A stretch of 58,374 nucleotides of DNA from Lachnospiraceae bacterium (GTDB lineage: Bacteria > Bacillota > Clostridia > Lachnospirales > Lachnospiraceae), in assembly GCA_021153185.1 (NCBI GenBank), contig JAGKTY010000024.1, forward strand, positions 1 through 58,374, written 5' to 3'. Position numbers and translations under genes: made by a program. The notes beneath the pieces are model-generated. The model saw nothing but the letters and a program-made list of their open reading frames with translations, had not been told where the DNA came from and searched no databases. Positions 8,423 to 17,402 of the stretch are shown here, piece by piece (within the stretch, counting starts at the first letter, position 1; each line of letters starts with the position of its first letter).

Positions 8423-8545
8423 TCATGTAAGGAAAAGATATGACGAGATGATTCAAGGTGAAAAAAACAGTTCTGTCAGTTTACAAGGAGGTAGTTGATC
8501 ATTGGTTTTTTATGCTTAGTATAACGGATGAAACAGTTTATTTCA

Positions 8546-8632
8546 ATGACGCGCGACGCTGTTTTATGGTATGATGAAATGGATTTAGCGATGATCGGCA
8601 TTGAAGATGATTTGAGCAAACGATTGTATTGA
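8546..8632 (+). pseudogene. Possible gene remnant (28 codons)
   Basis: The 223 bases between the terminator at 8395-8422 and the next gene hold a protein-like frame of 28 codons from 8546 (residues including AVLWYDEMDLAMIGIEDDLSK), ending in TGA at 8630-8632. A second frame at 8512-8574 also looks protein-like (ITDETVYFND). Neither has a convincing ribosome binding site. Together they look like the frameshifted 3' end of a lost gene; family unknown. Confidence 0.3.
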
Positions 8633-8645
8633 GGAACAGGCGAGC

Positions 8646-9842
8646 ATGAAATTATTACTTTATAAATGGAATTCTAATCTGGAAGATGCAATGAAGCGCA
8701 CGTTGGAGCAGGCGGGGCATGAGATATTTGTCGTGGAAGCACCGTGCAATAACTATATCAAGGACATGGAGCTTGCGTGGCAGATGATTCAGGTCATTCA
8801 GCGTTACAAGGTGGAGGGCATTATTTCAATCAATTATTTTCCGGTCATTTCGTCGGTCAGTGAAATCGTGGGTATTCCGTATTATGCATGGGTATATGAT
8901 TGCCCGCACTATACACTGTTTGCACATCAGGCAAAGCTTGAGTACAACAGGCTTTTTATATTTGATAAGGAGCTGACGGAGAGGCTTTGGAAGTACGGCG
9001 TGAACAATGCGGTGTATTTGCCGCTTGCGGTGGATTCGGATTTCTATCAGGAAATTTTGAGTTCGGGCGATAAAGTAAAACATCAGAAATACAAATGTGA
9101 TGTCAGTTTTGTCGGAAGTATGTATACGGGAAACCGTAATTATTATGATAATCCGGAGTTGCAAAGCCAGCTGTCAAGAGAGGAAAAGGCGATAGCAGAA
9201 CAGTTTATTCAGTCGGCATCATTTGCGTATGACGAAGCATATTTGGGGCTGTATCGTAACCTCCTGAAACGCAAGCCGTTTATCAAGGCGTTGTCAGAGA
9301 AAAGCGGATTGGCACTGGGTAAGGACTTTTATACAGATGCATCGGAGGTCGTTATGGGCTCTATTTTAGAAAAGAAGGTGACGGTCGAGGAACGCGCGAA
9401 GCTGATGACGGCGCTTACGAAGTGTGGCGTAGACTTCCGGCTTTACACCAATTCACAGATGGAGGAACTCCCACCCGAGATACGCAAAGTGAATTTTGGT
9501 GTCGTAGATTATCAGACAGAGTTGCCATTTGTATATGCCAACAGCAAAATCAACATCAATCATACACTCAAATCGATTCATTCAGGCGTACCGCAGCGTG
9601 TGTTTGATATTATGGCATGCGGGGGATTCGTGCTTTCAAATGATCAGCCGGAGCTTCATGAACTGTTTGAAGTCGGAAAAGAAGTTGTGACGTATACGAG
9701 CCTGGCGGACTGCCTTTCCAAAGTACGTTATTATCTCGAAAACGAAGATGAGAGAAAAGCAATCGCCGAGGCCGGAAAGAAACGCGTGTTAAAGGACTAT
9801 CGTTATGATAGTGCGGTCAGCCGTATTTTGGCAGGTGTATAA
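8646..9842 (+). CDS. CgeB/DUF3880-type glycosyltransferase
   Basis: This 398-residue GT-B type enzyme has an N-terminal DUF3880-like half (YKWNSNLEDAMKRTL, then IPYYAWVYDCPHY near 78-90, and FVGSMYTGNR near 157-166). The C-terminal half is of the glycosyl transferases group 1/CgeB kind (NINHTLKSIHSGVPQRVFDIMACGG near 300-324). Family members sit in spore coat and flagellar glycan loci and transfer a sugar from a nucleotide donor. It is cytoplasmic, with no membrane segment. Its 3' end overlaps the 3' end of the convergent GT2-TPR gene by 40 bases (9803-9842). Codons are richer in G and C than in the genes at 3.6-8.4 kb, so a compositional boundary lies near 8.6 kb. Confidence 0.8.
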   Translation: MKLLLYKWNSNLEDAMKRTLEQAGHEIFVVEAPCNNYIKDMELAWQMIQVIQRYKVEGIISINYFPVISSVSEIVGIPYYAWVYDCPHYTLFAHQAKLEYNRLFIFDKELTERLWKYGVNNAVYLPLAVDSDFYQEILSSGDKVKHQKYKCDVSFVGSMYTGNRNYYDNPELQSQLSREEKAIAEQFIQSASFAYDEAYLGLYRNLLKRKPFIKALSEKSGLALGKDFYTDASEVVMGSILEKKVTVEERAKLMTALTKCGVDFRLYTNSQMEELPPEIRKVNFGVVDYQTELPFVYANSKININHTLKSIHSGVPQRVFDIMACGGFVLSNDQPELHELFEVGKEVVTYTSLADCLSKVRYYLENEDERKAIAEAGKKRVLKDYRYDSAVSRILAGV

Positions 9843-10876
9843 TCCGCGCATTTCAGATAATTTTCCCTGGCGGTCTTTGTATCGCCCATACATTCATATA
9901 TCACACCAAGGTTATAGTATGCCAGATAACTGTTGGTGCCTTCGATGCAGTGACCGGAAATGGTCACTGCTTTTTTAAATTCTTCGATTGCTTTTGTGAT
10001 ATTGCCTGACTTCATATTGGCGATGCCGAGCATAAACACGAAATCGGCACGTGTTGAGAAGGTGTCATATACGCCATAAAGCGAAAGTGCCTCGTCAGCA
10101 CGTCCCAAATCAATGAGTGTATAGCCGTAGGATTCCACGAGCGTTTTGACGTAGTCGAGTTCCGGATTGATATCAAGTGCGAGGGCTTTTTCGAAATAGA
10201 TCAGTGCCTGCCCGTAGTCAGTTAGAGCACGGTAACTTTGTGCGATTTGAAAAAGTGTGTAGTCATCGTTTGGATTGCGGTCGTACTCTTTCAAGAGAAG
10301 CGTCAGGTTTCTGGCGGCTTTTTCCTGCATGCGCGCAGGGTCTTCATAGCCATCATGACGAAGCGTGAGTGAAAGCAGCTTGTAGTGCGGCGCGCCACCG
10401 TTTCTCATAAAGAGTTGTTCGTGAATGACGCCTTTATATTGATAAACGGTTTTGTCATATATGCGTGCCAAATGGTCGGAAACATTGCTGCCCTGTGCAT
10501 TTTTGCTGATGTTAGTCAGCATGCCGGCAGTATCTATGGGTAGCGCATTCAGTTCCGAAACAAGCGCGGAAACTTCAGATGAGCTCTTTGGCCACAAGAC
10601 AGATTCATCGCAGTCGATTGCCATAATCCAATCGTTTGTTGCTTTGCTTGCAGCAAAATTCCTGGCAGCAGCAAAATCATCAATCCAGGTAAAATCATAC
10701 AGCTTGTCTGTATACTGACTTGCAATTTGTTTTGTTCGGTCGGTTGAGCCTGTGTCGACGACGACGATTTCAGCACCCGCCTCGCAAAGCGGCTTTAGTG
10801 ATTGCAAACAGTTCACTATGCAGTTTTCTTCATTTTTTGCAATTAAACATATCGATAACATGGTTTTATTATACAC
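9803..10876 (-). CDS. GT2 glycosyltransferase with C-terminal TPR repeats (paralog 3)
   Basis: This 357-residue protein is the third GT2-TPR paralog. The GT-A domain has VVDTGSTDRT at 39-48 and the metal-binding DCD at 88-90. TPR-like helices include DDYTLFQIAQSYRALTDYGQ at about 195-215 and the GTNSYLAYYNLGVIYECMGD block near the C-terminus. It is a single-gene unit. A TATAAT lies only a few bases before its ATG, so its transcript may be nearly leaderless. Its last 40 bases are antisense to the end of the glycosyltransferase gene at 8646-9842. It is less AT-rich than paralog 1, in keeping with the composition shift near 8.6 kb. The acceptor is unknown. Confidence 0.85.
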   Translation of the reverse strand: MYNKTMLSICLIAKNEENCIVNCLQSLKPLCEAGAEIVVVDTGSTDRTKQIASQYTDKLYDFTWIDDFAAARNFAASKATNDWIMAIDCDESVLWPKSSSEVSALVSELNALPIDTAGMLTNISKNAQGSNVSDHLARIYDKTVYQYKGVIHEQLFMRNGGAPHYKLLSLTLRHDGYEDPARMQEKAARNLTLLLKEYDRNPNDDYTLFQIAQSYRALTDYGQALIYFEKALALDINPELDYVKTLVESYGYTLIDLGRADEALSLYGVYDTFSTRADFVFMLGIANMKSGNITKAIEEFKKAVTISGHCIEGTNSYLAYYNLGVIYECMGDTKTARENYLKCADYTPAKIRLTALS

Positions 10877-10938
10877 GAAGCGAAAATAAGTTGGAAGAGT
10901 GAACCAAAAGAAACGCTGTGTTTTTGCTGATTTTGTGG

Positions 10939-10944
10939 TATACT
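10939..10944 (+). promoter_or_regulatory. Extended -10 promoter element for glf
   Basis: TATACT at 10939-10944 is preceded by TGG, giving an extended -10 (TGnTATACT). No good -35 is visible at 16-18 bases. It lies 48 bases before the glf start. Confidence 0.4.
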
Positions 10945-10991
10945 AGAAAAGGTATTGAATCCGAGGCGCTTTCGGAGAATAGAGGAAATCA

Positions 10992-12137
10992 ATGAAATAC
11001 GATTATTTGATTGTAGGCGCTGGACTTTTTGGTGCGGTGTTTGCACATGAGATGACAAAAGCAGGGAAAACATGCAAGGTCATTGACCTTCGGGAACATA
11101 TTGCGGGCAATATTTACACGGAAAAAGTGGCAGACATTGACGTGCACCGCTACGGCGCGCACATTTTCCATACATCCGATGAAGAGGTATGGGCGTATAT
11201 GCAGCAGTTCGCGATATTTAACCATTATGTGAATTCGCCGATTGCCATTTACAAAGACGAAATTTACAATATGCCTTTCAATATGAACACATTTTCCAAA
11301 ATGTGGGGCGTAAAGACGCCTGCCGAGGCAAAGGCAAAAATTGCAGAGCAGATTCGGGAGGCGGGCATTACCGAGCCAAAGAATTTAGAGGAGCAGGCGA
11401 TCTCACTTGTCGGAACGGAAATATACGAAAAGTTAGTAAAGGGTTACACGCAGAAGCAGTGGGGCAGAGAATGTAAGGAGCTTCCGGCGTTCATTATCAA
11501 GCGCCTTCCGCTTCGGTTTGTGTATGACAACAATTATTTTTCGGACCCGCATCAGGGTATTCCGCAAGAAGGCTATACGGCAATCGTGGAGAAGATGCTT
11601 GCAGGTAGTGATGTGGAGCTTGGGATTACATATCAGGAATATGTCAAATCGCACAGTCTTGTGAGAGATGAGGCAGGAAGGCTTGTCTCAGATAAAGAAG
11701 TATACGACTGCGTGCTTTTCACGGGAATGATTGACGAATATTTTGATTATGTGTATGGACCGCTTGAATATCGGAGCCTTCGATTTGAGACAGAGCTTAT
11801 CGAAGATTGTGACAATTACCAGGGAAATGCGGTTGTGAATTACACGGCGAGCGATGTGCCGTATACGAGAAGTATTGAGCACAAGCATTTCGTGTTTGGA
11901 ACACAAAAGGATACGGTCGTGACAAAGGAGTATTCCGCGACCTGGCATAAGGGTGAAATTCCGTATTATCCGGTTAATAATGATGAGAACAATGTGCTGT
12001 TTGCCAAGTACAAAGCACTTGCAGAAAAAGAAAAGGGCGTGCTGTTTGGCGGCAGACTTGGTGCATATCAGTATTACGATATGGATAAGGTCATCCGTGC
12101 GGCGCTTGATATGGTCAAAGGGATTTTGAATCAATAA
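10992..12137 (+). CDS. glf: UDP-galactopyranose mutase
   Basis: This 381-residue flavoenzyme converts UDP-galactopyranose to UDP-galactofuranose, the donor for galactofuranose in surface glycans. The N-terminus has the FAD-binding Rossmann loop (VGAGLFG, 7-13), then the family blocks HRYGAHIFHT near 51-60, WGRECKELPA near 156-165 and GGRLGAYQYYDMD near the C-terminus. Length matches the family (about 370-390). A ribosome binding site (AGAGGAAA) precedes ATG 10992. It leads an operon with the cytidylyltransferase 27 bases downstream. Its presence means that at least one glycosyltransferase in or near this island may use UDP-Galf. Confidence 0.95.
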   Translation: MKYDYLIVGAGLFGAVFAHEMTKAGKTCKVIDLREHIAGNIYTEKVADIDVHRYGAHIFHTSDEEVWAYMQQFAIFNHYVNSPIAIYKDEIYNMPFNMNTFSKMWGVKTPAEAKAKIAEQIREAGITEPKNLEEQAISLVGTEIYEKLVKGYTQKQWGRECKELPAFIIKRLPLRFVYDNNYFSDPHQGIPQEGYTAIVEKMLAGSDVELGITYQEYVKSHSLVRDEAGRLVSDKEVYDCVLFTGMIDEYFDYVYGPLEYRSLRFETELIEDCDNYQGNAVVNYTASDVPYTRSIEHKHFVFGTQKDTVVTKEYSATWHKGEIPYYPVNNDENNVLFAKYKALAEKEKGVLFGGRLGAYQYYDMDKVIRAALDMVKGILNQ

Positions 12138-12164
12138 TGGTAGAAACGATAGGAGCATAAAAGG

Positions 12165-12860
12165 ATGAATATTTTAGCAATCGTACCGGCAAGAAGTGGT
12201 TCGAAAAGTGTAGTCAACAAAAACATCAGACTGATTAACAACAAACCAATGATGGCTTACTCCATTGAGCATGCATTAAACAGCAAACTGATTAATCGTG
12301 TTATTGTCAGTACGGACAGTGAGGAGTATGCCGAGATTGCAAGGCAGTACGGCGCAGAGGTGCCATTTATCAGACCGGCGGAGTATGCGACGGATACGGC
12401 ACTGGATATTGATGTATTCAGACATGCCCTTTCGTTTTTAAAGGAGACAGAAGGGTATGAAGCGGACATTGTTGTTCAGCTGCGTCCGACTTATCCATAC
12501 AGAGACCCGGCGGATATCGATGCAATGATTCAGCTCATGATTGACGACCTGCAGACAGATGCGGTCCGTTCTGTCATGCTCAATGAAGTCGTACCGCATA
12601 AGATGTGGTATATGGCGGACGACAATCAGATTACACCGATCCTGACGGATATTCCGGAGGCGTACAATATGCCGCGCCAGCAGCTGCCGAAGACATACTA
12701 CCAGAACGGCAATGTGGACGTGCTTCGACCGGCCAACATCTTTGAGATGAATTCCATGACAGGAAAGAAAATCAAGGGATATGAGATGAAGGAAATGTAT
12801 GACGTGGACACGGAAGCCGACTTTGCCAGAGTCGCAGCGTTTATGAAGGATAAACAATAG
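12165..12860 (+). CDS. CMP-acylneuraminate-type cytidylyltransferase
   Basis: This 231-residue nucleotidyltransferase has the signature IVPARSGSKSVVNKNIR near 6-22, STDSEEYAEIA near 49-59 and a late YDVDTEADF. These mark the family that activates nonulosonic acids (Neu5Ac, legionaminic or pseudaminic acid) or KDO with CTP. Active CMP-sugars would feed flagellin or surface glycosylation. The synthases for a nonulosonic acid are not in this window, so the exact sugar is open. It follows glf by 27 bases with an AGGAGCA site, in one operon. Confidence 0.8.
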   Translation: MNILAIVPARSGSKSVVNKNIRLINNKPMMAYSIEHALNSKLINRVIVSTDSEEYAEIARQYGAEVPFIRPAEYATDTALDIDVFRHALSFLKETEGYEADIVVQLRPTYPYRDPADIDAMIQLMIDDLQTDAVRSVMLNEVVPHKMWYMADDNQITPILTDIPEAYNMPRQQLPKTYYQNGNVDVLRPANIFEMNSMTGKKIKGYEMKEMYDVDTEADFARVAAFMKDKQ

Positions 12861-12943
12861 ATGCAAACGTATTTGCTATTGAGTAAATGAGTATGCATTA
12901 AATAGATGATTATGGGCTAAGTAGGCGAGAAGGGAAAAAGCAT

Positions 12944-14089
12944 ATGTTACATTTGGCCGTTTATGGCAAAACGAAATGGAGCATTTTGATGAAATCGCTC
13001 CTTGAAACAGAATATGCGCAGGCGTTTGAAGTAGCAAATCAGGAACAGGTTGTGGTGGACTGTTTTGTTGTGGAAAAGCCGGAACAGGAAGATGAAGTGT
13101 CATTCGTAGAGTTTGCCCAAAATTATCATTCCGGGGAAATTTCTGCCATTATCATTCCCAAGGAATACTACATTCCTTATAATGAGCTTGTTCAAAAATT
13201 AATTCGACTTGCAATCAATGTCAATGACATCTACAATGGTATGCGACTGTCCGAACAGATGCGGGAACGGGGCTTTGATGTTTCGGCGCTTTTGACGCCG
13301 ATGCTGCAAGACTCCTATTTGTCTTATCTGGAATATCATGTTGCGGATCACTGTAATTTGAATTGCAAATACTGTACGCATTATTCGCCTCTTGTCCCAA
13401 ATGCTGTTTTTACGGATTTTGAACAGTGGAAAAAAGATTTAACACAATTAAAGCAGTATATAGACGATATCGGTGTGATTCGTATTCTTGGTGGCGAACC
13501 GCTTCTGAATCCACAGCTTCCGCAGTTTGTAGAGATGACGAGAAGATTGTTTCCAAAGACCATTATCACGGTCGTGACGAACGGTATGCTGCTGGACCGT
13601 ATTTCGCAAGAACTGGTTGATGTAATGCAAAGGACAATATCCTTTTTCCATATTTCATATTATCCGCCATTTGAGGAAAAAGCGGATGCGGTGAAGCGTT
13701 TTTTGGTCGAAAAAGAAATTGGATTCACGATGTCTCCGCTCATAGCGAAGTTTAACAAAACGCAGATTCTTGAGAAGAATCCGGACGAAGAATTTTTTTA
13801 CAGTTGTTTTCAGGCAACTTGTACGTGTATTCATCAAGGGAAACTGGCGCCTTGTTATGCCCCATTTACAACAAAGTATTTCAATGAGGCGTTTGGAAAG
13901 AATTTGCCGGTTGATGAAGGCATTGATTTGTATGCTGAGGACAATACGACATACGATATGAAGCTGAAACTCTTGTACCCGCTTGAGAGATGCCAATATT
14001 GTATTGGCGGAAAAGAGTACCCTTGGGAGATAGTTGGAAAGAACAGCAAACTGGAAGACTGGATTGAGGACGATTGGAAGACGGAATGA
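12944..14089 (+). CDS. Radical SAM protein in the glycan operon
   Basis: This 381-residue protein has the radical SAM [4Fe-4S] cysteines CxxxCxxC at C137, C141 and C144 (CNLNCKYC) and the SAM-binding GGEP at 183-186. Extra cysteines occur late (CFQATCTC, PCYAPF, CQYC), which could hold a second cluster. The first 120 residues form a separate domain starting MLHLAVYGKTKWS, of a kind seen in sugar-modifying and glycosyl-operon proteins. The likely role is radical chemistry on a sugar or nucleotide-sugar, such as dehydration, epimerisation or rearrangement; peptide modification is the alternative. It lies 83 bases after the cytidylyltransferase. Its stop overlaps the next start (ATGA), so it is coupled to the following glycosyltransferase. 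Confidence 0.75.
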   Translation: MLHLAVYGKTKWSILMKSLLETEYAQAFEVANQEQVVVDCFVVEKPEQEDEVSFVEFAQNYHSGEISAIIIPKEYYIPYNELVQKLIRLAINVNDIYNGMRLSEQMRERGFDVSALLTPMLQDSYLSYLEYHVADHCNLNCKYCTHYSPLVPNAVFTDFEQWKKDLTQLKQYIDDIGVIRILGGEPLLNPQLPQFVEMTRRLFPKTIITVVTNGMLLDRISQELVDVMQRTISFFHISYYPPFEEKADAVKRFLVEKEIGFTMSPLIAKFNKTQILEKNPDEEFFYSCFQATCTCIHQGKLAPCYAPFTTKYFNEAFGKNLPVDEGIDLYAEDNTTYDMKLKLLYPLERCQYCIGGKEYPWEIVGKNSKLEDWIEDDWKTE

Positions 14090-15267
14090 AGCAGATTGTA
14101 ACAGGGAAAAGTCTTGTGCTTTTTCATACAGAGCTTGACACAATCAATTTGTTCAGTGAACAGATGCGGGCAAGATTTTTGCAAATGGGATACGAAATCT
14201 TTGATTTTGATACAAGCGATACAGCCAAAAGCTTAGGCTTATTATATGAATACCAAAAGACACATGTCGTTACGGCAATGATTGCATTTAACAGTCGTGT
14301 GTTTGGTGCCAAAACGAAATCGGGCGTCAATATTTGGGAGACGTTGCAAATTCCGTCCGTCAATATTTTGCTGGATCATCCATATTGGTATTATGAGATT
14401 TTAAAGGAGACACCGAGAAACGGCGCGGTGCTTTGTGTGGACCGCAATCATATGCAGTATGTGAATCGATTTTTTCCGCACATTGCTGTCAATGGATTCC
14501 TGCCGCATGGAGGAACAGTACTTGGACAGCTTCGTCCGATTGCGGAGCGCAGCATTGATGTACTGTATGCAGGCAGCCTTTATGCGTATGATGCAGACAA
14601 TGTCAGAAGAAGTCTATCGGGATTTCGGTTTGATGCATCCAAAATATGTGATGAAGTGATTGATATTTTGATGACAGACCCATCTCAAACGATTGAGGCG
14701 ACGATTGAGCAGGTAATGCTGCAAAAAGGAATTGAACTTTCTGATGAAGAATTGTTGGCATTTTTCTCCCGGTCGGTGTATATTGAAAGAGTCATAGGTT
14801 CATATTATAGAGAAAAAATTGTCTCAAGCGTTGCAAAATCAGGTGTGCCGCTTACGATATTTGGTCGTGGTTGGGAACAGTGTGAGTGGGTGCGGCGAGA
14901 CAATGTGCAGTATGGCGGACTTATTAGCGCCAAGGAAGCACTTGCAAAAGTTCGTGATTGTAAGATTCTTTTGAACTCGATGCCGTGGTTTAAGGATGGC
15001 AGCCATGAGCGCATGTTTAACGGAATGCTAAATGGCGCAGTCGTTGCGACAGACGACAGTGATTATTTTTTGGAGACCATTCCATATGACGATTATATCC
15101 ATTTAGACCTGACGGATGTGTGTGTCGGAGATGAAATATCAGAAACTCTAACCAAACAGGAGAGATTGCGCGAAACCGCGGAAAATGCCTATAATTACGC
15201 GATAAAAGAGCATACATGGGCACATAGAGCTGATGAATTACATAGAGATCTGTTGCAGTTTTTGTAA
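14086..15267 (+). CDS. CgeB/DUF3880-type glycosyltransferase
   Basis: This 393-residue GT-B-like enzyme begins at ATG 14086, which overlaps the TGA of the radical SAM gene; an in-frame TTG at 14074 is less likely. It has DUF3880-like features: a central LLDHPYWYYEILKETPRN, VNGFLPHGG, DVLYAGSLYAYD and a late GSHERMFNGMLNGAVVATDDSDY, which matches the CgeB nucleotide-sugar region. Coupling to the radical SAM protein suggests that it transfers the product of that enzyme or acts on the same glycan. It is the last glycan gene of the island; a 74-base gap separates it from apt. Confidence 0.75.
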   Translation: MKQIVTGKSLVLFHTELDTINLFSEQMRARFLQMGYEIFDFDTSDTAKSLGLLYEYQKTHVVTAMIAFNSRVFGAKTKSGVNIWETLQIPSVNILLDHPYWYYEILKETPRNGAVLCVDRNHMQYVNRFFPHIAVNGFLPHGGTVLGQLRPIAERSIDVLYAGSLYAYDADNVRRSLSGFRFDASKICDEVIDILMTDPSQTIEATIEQVMLQKGIELSDEELLAFFSRSVYIERVIGSYYREKIVSSVAKSGVPLTIFGRGWEQCEWVRRDNVQYGGLISAKEALAKVRDCKILLNSMPWFKDGSHERMFNGMLNGAVVATDDSDYFLETIPYDDYIHLDLTDVCVGDEISETLTKQERLRETAENAYNYAIKEHTWAHRADELHRDLLQFL

Positions 15268-15341
15268 TGATTCAAAGGCGTGCAAAGATTCATAAAACCA
15301 GACAACATGCTTACATGAATATTGAGAAAAGGGGATAACAA

Positions 15342-15866
15342 ATGAAAACATTAGAAGAATACGTACGTACCATACCGGATTTTCCGGAGCCGGGCATCAT
15401 GTTTCGTGATGTGACGAGCGTTTTGCAGGATGCAGACGGATTCAAGCTTGCGATTGATTCGCTTCTTGCATTATTAGAGGGCGTCGAGTTTGATGTCATT
15501 GCGGGGGCAGAGTCGAGAGGCTTTATCTTTGGCGCGCCGCTTGCTTATGCACTTGGCAAACCGTTTGTGCTTGTGCGTAAAAAAGGAAAGCTTCCTTGTG
15601 AGACGGTTTCGACCAAATATGATTTGGAATATGGCAGTGCAGAAATTGAGATGCATGCTGATTCAATTAAACCGGGACAGAAGGTTGTCATTGTGGATGA
15701 CCTCATCGCGACGGGCGGTACGATTGAGGCGAGCGCAAAGCTGATTGAGCAGCTTGGCGGGCAAGTCGTGAAAATCATTTTTTTAATGGAGCTTGCAGGG
15801 CTTAAGGGCAGAGAGAAGCTTCGCAAATATGATGTAGATGCGGTTCTTACCTATGAGGGAAAATAA
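15342..15866 (+). CDS. apt: Adenine phosphoribosyltransferase
   Basis: This 174-residue enzyme makes AMP from adenine and PRPP. It has the N-terminal DFPEPGIMFRDVT block near 13-25 and the PRPP-binding VVIVDDLIATGGT near 111-123. Length is normal (170-175). The ribosome binding site AAAAGGGGA precedes ATG 15342. The purine permease gene follows within 60 bases, forming a salvage operon that imports and uses purine bases. No purine riboswitch is visible upstream. Confidence 0.95.
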   Translation: MKTLEEYVRTIPDFPEPGIMFRDVTSVLQDADGFKLAIDSLLALLEGVEFDVIAGAESRGFIFGAPLAYALGKPFVLVRKKGKLPCETVSTKYDLEYGSAEIEMHADSIKPGQKVVIVDDLIATGGTIEASAKLIEQLGGQVVKIIFLMELAGLKGREKLRKYDVDAVLTYEGK

Positions 15867-15922
15867 TCTAAGGTAAGGAGATGCTTTACATAAACAGAAA
15901 AACAAAGAAAGGGACGTTTATC

Positions 15923-17278
15923 ATGGAAAAATTTTTCAAACTGAAAGAAAACGGAACGGACGTGCGCACCGAGGTCATTGGTGGTATTACAACCTTCATG
16001 ACAATGGCGTACATTTTGGCAGTCAATCCAAATATGTTAGCTGCCGCAGGCATTGATCCGACAGCCGCACTGATTGCAACATGTCTTGCGTCATTTGTTG
16101 GAACGATGTGCATGGCGCTGATGGCAAATTATCCGTTTGCGCTTGCACCTGGTATGGGACTGAATGCGTACTTTGCATTTACGGTTTGCGGTGCAATGGG
16201 ATATGACTGGAGAGTTGCACTTGCTGCCGTTGCAGTGGAAGGTATCATCTTTGTGATTCTTTCTCTCACCAATGTGCGTGAGGCCATCTTCAATGCGATT
16301 CCAAGTACACTCAAAAAGGGTGTGAGTGCCGGTATCGGACTTTTTATCGCATTCATTGGTCTTCAGGGTGCACATATCGTTGTAAACAACGATTCAACAC
16401 TTGTTTCTTACGTAAACTTTAGAGCAAACTTCAACACAGAAGGTATTTGTGCAATCCTTGCACTCATCGGATTGTTCATTACAGCGATTCTTTACGTAAA
16501 AGGTGTGAAGGGCTCTATCTTAATCGGAATCGTTGCGACATGGATTCTCGGTATGCTTTGCCAGGCAATCGGTCTTTATCAGGTAACACCGGATGCAGGC
16601 TTTTACTCATTATATCCGGCATTTGGCATCACAGATTTTAGCAAAATCGGTCTGACATTCGGACAGGTATTCAAGGCTGACTTTAGCGGGGTCAGCATTG
16701 CAAACTTTATCGTTGTATTGTTTGCATTCTTATTTGTTGATATGTTTGATACGATTGGAACACTCGTCGGTGTTGCTACAAAAGCAAACATGCTTGACAA
16801 AGATGAGAAGCTTCCGAAAATCAAATCGGCACTTCTTGCAGATGCAATCGCAACATTTGCAGGTGCAATCTTTGGTACATCTACAACAACGACATATGTA
16901 GAGAGCTCAGCAGGTGTTGGTGAGGGCGCAAGAACAGGTCTTGCATCTGTAGTAACAGGCTTTTTATTTTTACTTGCTATCCTGTTTGCACCAATCTTTA
17001 CAGCAATTCCTGGATTTGCAACAGCGCCGGCGCTTATTTTCGTTGGATTCCTGATGATGATGGCAGTTGCCGATATCAAATTTGATGATTTGACGGAGTC
17101 TATCCCGGCATACCTCTGCTTGGTTGCTATGCCACTGATGTACAGCATCTCAGAAGGTATTGCAATCGGTGTCATTTCTTACACAATCATCAATGTATGT
17201 TGCGGCAAAGCAAAGAAGGTTACACCGCTGATGTACGTACTGTCAGTATTGTTCATCTGTAAATATATCTTCTTATAA
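15923..17278 (+). CDS. NCS2 (AzgA/PbuG-type) purine base permease
   Basis: This 451-residue multi-pass membrane transporter resembles the AzgA/PbuG hypoxanthine-guanine-adenine group. It has ITTFMTMAYILAVNP near 22-36, a long series of hydrophobic segments (about 12-14), and the family regions APGMGLNAYFAFTV, TFGTSTTTTYVESSAG (read here as FGTSTTTTYVESSAG) and FMMMAVADI. I chose ATG 15923 because AAAGGGA lies about 9 bases upstream; the earlier ATG 15881 touches its ribosome site with no spacing. It forms a unit with apt. The hairpin at 17342-17388 ends the transcript. Confidence 0.9.
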   Translation: MEKFFKLKENGTDVRTEVIGGITTFMTMAYILAVNPNMLAAAGIDPTAALIATCLASFVGTMCMALMANYPFALAPGMGLNAYFAFTVCGAMGYDWRVALAAVAVEGIIFVILSLTNVREAIFNAIPSTLKKGVSAGIGLFIAFIGLQGAHIVVNNDSTLVSYVNFRANFNTEGICAILALIGLFITAILYVKGVKGSILIGIVATWILGMLCQAIGLYQVTPDAGFYSLYPAFGITDFSKIGLTFGQVFKADFSGVSIANFIVVLFAFLFVDMFDTIGTLVGVATKANMLDKDEKLPKIKSALLADAIATFAGAIFGTSTTTTYVESSAGVGEGARTGLASVVTGFLFLLAILFAPIFTAIPGFATAPALIFVGFLMMMAVADIKFDDLTESIPAYLCLVAMPLMYSISEGIAIGVISYTIINVCCGKAKKVTPLMYVLSVLFICKYIFL

Positions 17279-17341
17279 AATGGAAGTATTTCTAACAAAA
17301 TGAAACAGAGTGTTTCTCTGTAATGAGGAATAAATCATAAT

Positions 17342-17388
17342 AAACCGGCTGATGCAGCTCCTGTTGGAGAAGCATTGGCCGGTTTTCT
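17342..17388 (+). terminator. Rho-independent terminator
   Basis: AAACCGGC at 17342-17349 pairs with GCCGGTTT at 17378-17385, with an inner CTCC/GGAG stem, followed by a short T-run (TTTT at 17383-17386, then CTGTT). It ends the apt-permease transcript. Confidence 0.7.
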
Positions 17389-17402
17389 GTTATGACAACG
17401 AG

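Noticed and set aside
10177..10718. Plus-strand open frames opposite the third GT2-TPR gene
   Set aside because: They lie entirely antisense to a well-supported family gene and show no family features or ribosome sites.
15268..15341. Purine riboswitch before apt
   Set aside because: The 74-base gap is too short and lacks the conserved loops of a purine aptamer.
16603..17175. 190-codon minus-strand frame opposite the purine permease
   Set aside because: It is an antisense shadow of a conserved transporter, with simple Ala/Ile/Ser-rich composition.
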